In this document: positions 58,438 to 64,000 of the stretch, piece after piece
Position numbering within the stretch: position 1 is the first letter of the stretch
Layout: each line of letters begins with the position of its first letter
Origin: an uncultured Collinsella sp.
Lineage (GTDB): Bacteria; Actinomycetota; Coriobacteriia; Coriobacteriales; Coriobacteriaceae
NCBI GenBank assembly: GCA_900543615.1
Contig: UQSC01000001.1
Span: 1-64,000, forward strand
Direction: 5' to 3'
DNA length: 64,000 nucleotides
Notes under the pieces: model-generated
Databases searched by the model: none
Told to the model about the DNA's origin: nothing
What the model saw: the letters and a program-made list of their open reading frames with translations, nothing else
Position numbers and translations under genes: made by a program

Positions 58438-61400
58438 GCGCCTCACCGCACCCCTGCGCCTTGGCGTTCATGATGAGCATCTGAAGACGGTTCTCCACGT
58501 TGGCGAAGCTCACGTCGGGATCGTAGTCGAGCGGCAGGAACTGCGCCGTGGGATACTGCTCCTTGAGCGCATGGATGAGCCCGCGCCCCACGACATGGTT
58601 GGGCAGACACCCGAACGGCTGCAGGATCACGAAGTTGCGGCAGCCGCGCTTGGCGTGCTCGAGAATCTCCGCCGGAATCAGCACGCCCTCGCCCGCATCG
58701 AACGTATGGTGCAGGATCTTATCGCTCGCGCGCACGAGCTCGGGCATGCGCGTCGGCGGCTCGTAGAGCGGGCTCGCCGCGCCCAGGCGGTCGCAACGGT
58801 CGTGCGCGAGCTCGAACAGGTTGTCCGCCGTGGCGTACCAGGCCTTTTCGGGCAGCGACAGGTCGACGTGGAACTCGCGCGACTGCGCATGCTTGTAGAA
58901 ATAGGTCTTGCGGATCACGTCGGTCATGCGCGCCTCGATGACCTCGAGCCCGTTGTCCTCGAGGTAGCGCTCGATCTCGTGGTTGGCGCCGAGATGGAAA
59001 TTGAGCAGGTACTCGCCCACGATGAGAACGGTCGGATGCGGGTTCGAGCGGTCGTACGGAACGGCGTCCATGATCGCAAGCGCGCGTTTGAAGCCCGTCG
59101 CCTGGCCTCTCAGCCCGGAGCGTTCCATGCCCTCGATAACCTCATCGAGCGCGCGGTCGAACGCAGCGTCCGCCGCGCCCTTCTCGAGCTCGTAGGGACG
59201 GATGCGCCTAAGCATGGCCTCGAGGGCATCGATCATGGGAAGACCGTAGGCGATCTGGATGCTCGGGCCAAGGCCGAGCTTGAAGCCCGGATGCGCATTG
59301 TGGGCATCGACGTCGTCGTTGGTGAGCACCGGGACATAGTCGTATCCCGCGTCGTCGAGCGCGCGGCGCAGCAGGGGCATGTAGTGCGTCAGGCGGCAGT
59401 CGCCGATATACTTGCCAGTCACCACGGCGACGTCGTGCGGGTCGTACTTACCGCTCTCGAGTGCCGCGAGCGCCTCGCCGATCACGATTTGCGCGGGGAA
59501 GCAGATGTCGTTGTGCACATAGCGTTTGCCCAGGCGGATGGCATCCTCGCGCCCGATATCAAGGGCCTCGGCGCGCACGCCTTGATTGCGCATCGCCGCG
59601 GTCATGAGCCTGCAGAACGCATGGGAGGTGTTGGGGACCAGCGCGATCTTGTCGTGCCGGTCGCGCTTGGTGTACTTGACCTTATACGGGTCGTCGAGCG
59701 GATGGACCGCGTGCACCCGGGCGCCCTCGGCACGCTCCTCCGCGCGACGACGGTTGACCGACTCGATAAACGAACGCACGCGAATGCCCATGGGACCGGC
59801 GACGTCGCTCTCATCGAGCTTGATCATCATCGGAACCTTGGAGCCCATCTCGCCCAACATGCGCGCGATCTCGTCGGTGAGATACGCATCGTGGCCGCAG
59901 CCGAAGCTGCCCATCTGCACGAGCTCGAGCTCGGGCGTCGATGCGACGATGACCGCGCACGACAGCATGCGCGCATGGTAGTTGTTCACGATGTCGATGC
60001 GGCTGTTGGAAAGATCGACGTTGCAGACCCCCGGCACCGCATCGGGCGTCAGCACGGGGATGCCGCGCTCAGAGAAGAGCTTGGGCAGCCCGTGGTTGAC
60101 CAGCGGGTCGTTGTGGTACGGGCGCGAAGCGATCACCACCGCGTAGCCGCCGTCCTCGTGCACGTTCTCGAGCACCTGCCTGCCGCGCAGCTGCAGCTGG
60201 TTCTCAAACGTCTCCTGCGCGCGGTCCGCCTGCTCGGTCGCCTTGGCAACCAGGTCGGCATCGATATCGAAGGTCTCCTTGCACCACGCCTTGAGCTGGC
60301 GGTTTCGGTCGCCCTCGTCGTACCAGTGGAACAGCGGCGTATCGAACGGAACGCCGAAACGCACCTCCGGGTTATCGGAATTGCGCATCACGTAGGGGTA
60401 TCCCTTTACGACGGCGCACATCCACTCGCTGGTAGAGGCGGTGTTTTCGGTGGGCACCGTCGTGATGATGGGCATGAAGATGCGGTCGACGCCGGCGTCG
60501 ACGAGATTGCGGATGTGCCCGTGGACGAGCTTGGCCGGGAAGCACACGGTGTCGGATGTGACGTGCGCCAGACCGCGCTCGTACATCGCCTTGGTGCTGC
60601 GTCCCGAGACGCGCACCTTAAAGCCGAGCGTGCTGAAGAACGTCGACCAGAACGGCATGGTGTCCCAGAACTCGAGCACACGGGGAATGCCGATCGTGAC
60701 ATCGCGCCCCCCGCTGACGGGAACCGTGGGGTACGACTCGAACAGCAGCTTCTCGCGGTCGACAAAGAGATTGGGGGCAGCCGCGGTCCGGTCGCGCCCC
60801 GTGCCGGGTGCCTGTGCCTCGCAAGCACCCTGCGGACGCAGCTCCTCCGCCGCGGGAACCTCGCGCACGAGCTCATCCCATGAGATGGCGCCGCCGCGCG
60901 GGCAGCGATTGCCCGTGACGTAAAGCGAGCCGTCGCCAAATGCCACGACCGCGCGCTGGCAGCGGTTGTTGCACCGACGGCAGGTAACGCCGCCGAACTC
61001 GCGATGCTCGAAGCGCTCCACGGCATCGAGCCCGATAAACGACGTGCCGGCGTCGCCCTTGCGGCATTCCTCGCGCGCGAGCAGGGCGATACCGATAGCG
61101 CCCATCAGCCCCGGGTGGGGCGCACGCGTGACGGGTTTGCCCAGATACTGCTCGAATGCGCGCAGCACCGCGTCGTTTCGGAACGTGCCGCCCTGGACGA
61201 CGACTTTGTCGCCCAGACGGTTGAGATTTGAAACGCGAATGACCTTGGTGAACACGTTCTCGATAATCGAACGGCAGAGACCGGCCATGATGTCGCCCGG
61301 ACCCTTACCGCGCCGCTGCTCGGAAACGACGCTGCTGTTCATGAACACCGTGCAGCGGCTGCCGAGAACGGCGGGGGCTTTGGACGAAAATGCCTCGGTC

Positions 61401-62860
61401 GCGATATCCTCAACGGCTATTCCGAGGTTTTTGGCAAAACCCTCGAGGAACGAGCCGCAGCCCGCAGAGCACGCCTCGTTGACGACGATATCGGTCAGCA
61501 CGCCGTGGTTGAGCCAGATGGCCTTCATATCCTGTCCGCCGATGTCGAGCACGAAGGTCGCATCGGGAACGCATGCGCACGCGGCGCGGGCGTGCGCGAC
61601 CGTCTCGACCGTATGGTAGTCGGCGTGGAACGCGCGCGCGAAAAGCTCCTCGCCGTATCCCGTGGTGCCCACGGCATCGATCGCAAGCGTGACTCCCGCT
61701 GTCTCCCAGCGGTTCTTCAAGCTGACAAGACCCTGTTGGGCGACGTCGAGCGGTCTGCCGTTATTAGACGCGTAGAATGAATCGACAAGCTCACCCGCCT
61801 CATCGACCAGGGCGAACTTGGTCGTCGTGCTCCCCGAATCGATACCGAGCGCCACACGCACCGTCTCTCCGGGCGCATACGCATCCGGACCCTTTGCCGG
61901 CGTCTCTTTGCCATGGCGTGCCGTAAAATCCACCTGCTCGGCAGGTGTGGCAAAAAAGGGCTGGGCAAGACGTCCCTCCCCGCTTGCGGGCGCGACCGTC
62001 TCGAGCTTATCCAGCCGGACAAAAGCGTCGGGAAGGTCGATCGGTTGGGACGATGCGAACATGTCGGTCAGCGACAGGGCGGCACCGCGCGCGACCATGA
62101 TCTGCGGATCGCGCGGGACGATAACCTGATCGTCCGATAGATTCAGTTGCTCCCGGAACACGCGGACCAGTGTGGGGTTGTAGGCGAGCGTACCGCCCTC
62201 GAAGATTACCGGCGGCTCGATGTCGATACCCTGGGCCAGACCGCCGATCGTTTGGCGGGCGACCGCGTGAAGCGCCGAAAGCGCTAGGTCGGTGGTAGGA
62301 ATGCCCTCGTTGAGCAGCGGCTGGATATCGGTCTTTGCGTACACGCCGCAGCGGCCCGAGACCTCGTGGACGGTCGTTCCCCGGCTTGCGAGCTGCTCGA
62401 ACTCGCCCGATTCGGTGCCGACCCCCATGAGCTTTGCCATCTCGTCGATAAATGCACCGGTACCGCCTGCGCACGAGCCGTTCATGCGCATGTCGGCAAC
62501 CTCGATGTCTCCCTTATCGTTGGTGCGGAAGAAGATCATCTTGGCGTCTTGGCCGCCCAGCTCGATGGCGCAGCGCGTCTGCGGATAGAACCTGCTGATC
62601 GCGAGCGCGTTGGCGACCACCTCCTGAACGTACGAGGCGCCCAGCGCGGTCGCGATATCGCGCGCACCCGAGCCGGTCACCGCAACGCGCAGTGACTCAT
62701 GGGGAAAGCGCTCGGCGAGCTCGCCGAGCATGGCGCGCACGCTCGCTGTCTGACACGCCCCGTGGCGGCGATATCCCCACCACGCCTCGGTCATATCTTC
62801 GTGCATCGCGTAAACTTTGGTCGTCGTCGACCCTACGTCCAGTCCTACTAGCAACGCCAT
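58421..62860 (-). CDS. Giant 2-hydroxyacyl-CoA dehydratase activase with dehydratase-like domains
   Basis: A 1479-residue multidomain protein. Two activase (BadF/BcrD/HgdC, ASKHA ATPase) modules come first: GLDVGSTTTKVYAM at ~6 with GGQDAKM and SCAGGTGAF, then GIDSGSTTTKFALV at ~340 with GGQDMKAIW and SAGCGSF. Then a Cys-rich linker (CRRCNNRCQRAV, near 635), a DUF2229-type region, and a HgdB-like part (VIASRPYHNDPLVNHG, GSFGCGHDA). Such proteins use ATP to push electrons from a 4Fe-4S cluster into dehydratase-type or double-cubane proteins. ATG follows GGAGCATT. It needs strict anaerobiosis. Physiological partner unknown. Confidence 0.88.
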   Translation of the reverse strand: MALLVGLDVGSTTTKVYAMHEDMTEAWWGYRRHGACQTASVRAMLGELAERFPHESLRVAVTGSGARDIATALGASYVQEVVANALAISRFYPQTRCAIELGGQDAKMIFFRTNDKGDIEVADMRMNGSCAGGTGAFIDEMAKLMGVGTESGEFEQLASRGTTVHEVSGRCGVYAKTDIQPLLNEGIPTTDLALSALHAVARQTIGGLAQGIDIEPPVIFEGGTLAYNPTLVRVFREQLNLSDDQVIVPRDPQIMVARGAALSLTDMFASSQPIDLPDAFVRLDKLETVAPASGEGRLAQPFFATPAEQVDFTARHGKETPAKGPDAYAPGETVRVALGIDSGSTTTKFALVDEAGELVDSFYASNNGRPLDVAQQGLVSLKNRWETAGVTLAIDAVGTTGYGEELFARAFHADYHTVETVAHARAACACVPDATFVLDIGGQDMKAIWLNHGVLTDIVVNEACSAGCGSFLEGFAKNLGIAVEDIATEAFSSKAPAVLGSRCTVFMNSSVVSEQRRGKGPGDIMAGLCRSIIENVFTKVIRVSNLNRLGDKVVVQGGTFRNDAVLRAFEQYLGKPVTRAPHPGLMGAIGIALLAREECRKGDAGTSFIGLDAVERFEHREFGGVTCRRCNNRCQRAVVAFGDGSLYVTGNRCPRGGAISWDELVREVPAAEELRPQGACEAQAPGTGRDRTAAAPNLFVDREKLLFESYPTVPVSGGRDVTIGIPRVLEFWDTMPFWSTFFSTLGFKVRVSGRSTKAMYERGLAHVTSDTVCFPAKLVHGHIRNLVDAGVDRIFMPIITTVPTENTASTSEWMCAVVKGYPYVMRNSDNPEVRFGVPFDTPLFHWYDEGDRNRQLKAWCKETFDIDADLVAKATEQADRAQETFENQLQLRGRQVLENVHEDGGYAVVIASRPYHNDPLVNHGLPKLFSERGIPVLTPDAVPGVCNVDLSNSRIDIVNNYHARMLSCAVIVASTPELELVQMGSFGCGHDAYLTDEIARMLGEMGSKVPMMIKLDESDVAGPMGIRVRSFIESVNRRRAEERAEGARVHAVHPLDDPYKVKYTKRDRHDKIALVPNTSHAFCRLMTAAMRNQGVRAEALDIGREDAIRLGKRYVHNDICFPAQIVIGEALAALESGKYDPHDVAVVTGKYIGDCRLTHYMPLLRRALDDAGYDYVPVLTNDDVDAHNAHPGFKLGLGPSIQIAYGLPMIDALEAMLRRIRPYELEKGAADAAFDRALDEVIEGMERSGLRGQATGFKRALAIMDAVPYDRSNPHPTVLIVGEYLLNFHLGANHEIERYLEDNGLEVIEARMTDVIRKTYFYKHAQSREFHVDLSLPEKAWYATADNLFELAHDRCDRLGAASPLYEPPTRMPELVRASDKILHHTFDAGEGVLIPAEILEHAKRGCRNFVILQPFGCLPNHVVGRGLIHALKEQYPTAQFLPLDYDPDVSFANVENRLQMLIMNAKAQGCGEAHGETA

Positions 62861-62909
62861 AATGCTCCGTCTCTCGCATTTTTCCCGCTAGAGATATACC
62901 ACTCTACGT

Positions 62910-62930
62910 AATACAACAGACTGTTGTATT
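62910..62930 (-). promoter_or_regulatory. TetR-type operator in the activase-tetR promoter
   Basis: AATACAACA-GAC-TGTTGTATT is a perfect 9-bp inverted repeat with a 3-base centre. On the minus strand it lies just upstream of, and overlaps the expected -35 region before, TATATC (a -10-like box), about 50 bases before the activase ATG. The only TetR gene nearby is in the same operon. The 62861-63141 gap holds no gene. Confidence 0.75.
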
Positions 62931-63141
62931 TAAACTCCGTATAAAAAGCGGCTGCCGAAACGCTTCAGCAGCCGCCGAATGCACCAACAGATTGTTCTGC
63001 GCGCTAGCACGTCGGGCAACGGAGCAGCACGGGCCCTCCGGTCATGCGCACCGCTCACGCCCGCGATGTCGCCGAGAGAGCTATCCACGCTTAGGGCTCC
63101 AACCAAGCAAGTCGCCCGCGCTCAGCAGATCCCTAAGCGAG

Positions 63142-63690
63142 CTACTCGCACTCAGGAGCCATAGCCTGCTCCAAGAGCTCGGCATGCTCCTCCTCGAAAA
63201 CCGTCCCCACAGGGAAGGCGCGACGGAAGACGAAGTGGGAAATCGGACCGGCTACCAAAAGGTTCCACGGCAGCGCCATCACAAAATTATGCGGGATGTT
63301 GATCATCCAGATCGCGGGCACGGAATACAGGTTCGCAAGGATGCCGCCGGGCATGTGCGTCAGACCCTCGCACGCGCCGTAGAGCGACATGATGATGACC
63401 ATGGGAACGACCATGCAGGAGCTGACGGCGAGCGTCATAGCGAGCGGCGAGCTCTTGCCCGGAGTAACCAGGAACTTGAAGGCGAAGCCTTTGGCCAGCG
63501 GGCTGGCGATAAACCAGTCGCAGCACATGGCAAAGACATAGGCAACGGGGAAGCCGAGCCACGCGGCGGCGGCAACCTCGCCGTTGATGGCCCCATGCTG
63601 CAGGGCAACGTTGTAGATGCTCATCCAGAGCACCATGCAAAAGCACATGATAAAGGTGAACAGCAGGCTCTCTCGTTTGTTGATAGGCAT
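63142..63690 (-). CDS. DUF2798 membrane protein
   Basis: A 182-residue integral membrane protein with about four hydrophobic segments in two repeats: ESLLFTFIMCFCMVLWMSIYNVAL near the start and SPLAMTLAVSSCMVVPMVIIMSLYG in the middle, each of the DUF2798 type. Function unknown. Two in-frame ATGs are possible; 63688-63690 is 11 bases from AAAGGA and 63697-63699 only 2 bases, so the former is chosen. The gene has a hairpin 50 bases upstream. Confidence 0.75.
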   Translation of the reverse strand: MPINKRESLLFTFIMCFCMVLWMSIYNVALQHGAINGEVAAAAWLGFPVAYVFAMCCDWFIASPLAKGFAFKFLVTPGKSSPLAMTLAVSSCMVVPMVIIMSLYGACEGLTHMPGGILANLYSVPAIWMINIPHNFVMALPWNLLVAGPISHFVFRRAFPVGTVFEEEHAELLEQAMAPECE

Positions 63691-63733
63691 AAAGGGCATG
63701 GTCCTTTCTGTGTTACGCCTCGACACCACGCAA

Positions 63734-63785
63734 CAAAAACGGGCGGGCAAGATGGAGCTGTTGGGACTTCATCTCGCCCGCCCGT
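63734..63785 (-). terminator. Terminator or attenuator before the DUF2798 gene
   Basis: On the minus strand ACGGGCGGGC...GCCCGCCCGT (63739-63748, 63776-63785), extended by GAGATG/CATCTT, is followed by TTTTTGTTG. It lies upstream of the DUF2798 gene, so it either ends a gene beyond the window or acts as an attenuator in this gene's leader. The rest of 63691-64000 holds only repeats. Confidence 0.65.
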
Positions 63786-63900
63786 GATACGTGCGTCTGC
63801 GACTACTTATGTGGTGGAACCAGCCTAGCACGAAAACCCCGCGCTTCGTAAGCGTTGAGTTTATGAAGATGCAGGGCACCAACAATCCCCCGACCCCATA

Positions 63901-63967
63901 AGTTGCGGTGGAATACGGACTGTTTTGGCCCTTTAAGCAGCAATTCAACCCCTATTTCACCGCAACC
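63901..63967. repeat. GTTGCGGTGGAATA palindrome, family B copy 3
   Basis: GTTGCGGTGGAATA (63902-63915) and TATTTCACCGCAAC (63953-63966) form the same outer arms as copies 1 and 2. Here the inner stem (CGGACT versus CAACCC) no longer pairs, so this copy looks degenerate. Confidence 0.75.
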
Positions 63968-63975
63968 CATTTGGT

Positions 63976-63998
63976 GCAAAGTAACCTGTTCCCTTTGC
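63976..63998. repeat. Degenerate AAAGGGA-type hairpin at the window end
   Basis: GCAAAGTAACCTG.TCCCTTTGC carries the reverse complement of the CAAAGGGA.CAGGTTA core of the hairpin family at 5.2, 7.1 and 33.9 kb. It is next to family B copy 3 at the window edge. Confidence 0.45.
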
Positions 63999-64000
63999 GC

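Overview
The window is high-GC bacterial chromosome. Gram-positive-type gene order, a class E-style LAxTG sorting signal, a giant 2-hydroxyacyl-CoA dehydratase activase, a FeoA-FeoB fusion and the general protein style suggest an anaerobic actinobacterium of the Coriobacteriia, most like Collinsella. The genus is inferred from remembered protein style, not from a search. Bases 1-48 are not genomic: they are an Illumina Nextera P7/i7/transposase adapter left on the contig end, and they truncate a fabH gene.

One long run of housekeeping genes lies on the minus strand. Read from high to low coordinates it is clpC, (pepD), disA, ispD, ispF, cysS, rlmB, yacP-like, tRNAs, tuf, rpmG, tRNA-Trp, secE, nusG, rplK, rplA, then after a gap rplJ, rplL, galU, rpoB, rpoC, (ECF sigma/anti-sigma pair), rpsL, rpsG, fusA, rpsJ. 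This is the same backbone order as the clpC-disA-cysS-secE-rplKAJL-rpoBC-str region of Bacillus subtilis. It is interrupted by accessory blocks: 18.4-39.8 kb (aminotransferase, GH13, DNA glycosylase, MFS, FeoAB, esterase, PTS IIA, asnS, WYL-type regulator, an ABC uptake system, 5'-nucleotidase, MscS, and a ParB-like/BMP fusion with a phosphoesterase), 44.3-46.6 kb (repeat-filled spacer plus a HipA-like kinase), and 5.0-7.4 kb (the sigma/anti-sigma pair between two copies of one palindromic element).

The right part (52-63.7 kb) holds mntP behind a yybP-ykoY Mn2+ riboswitch, pepD, clpC, a TetR gene overlapping a 1479-residue dehydratase activase with a clear TetR-type operator upstream, and a DUF2798 membrane protein.

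The intergenic DNA is rich in structured repeats of at least three families: nested palindromes around an ACATTAAGT loop, GTTGCGGTGGAATA palindromes, and AAAGGGACAG-loop hairpins. In the first two families the stem sequences change while pairing is kept. The most notable protein observation is that RpoC carries a C-terminal extension with a helix-hairpin-helix segment that looks like the C-terminal domain of the RNA polymerase alpha subunit. Also notable are Arg at S12 position 88, a HipA-like kinase fused to its own DNA-binding domain between two matching operator dyads, and the cytoplasmic ParB-like/BMP fusion. No CRISPR array, transposase or rRNA gene was seen.
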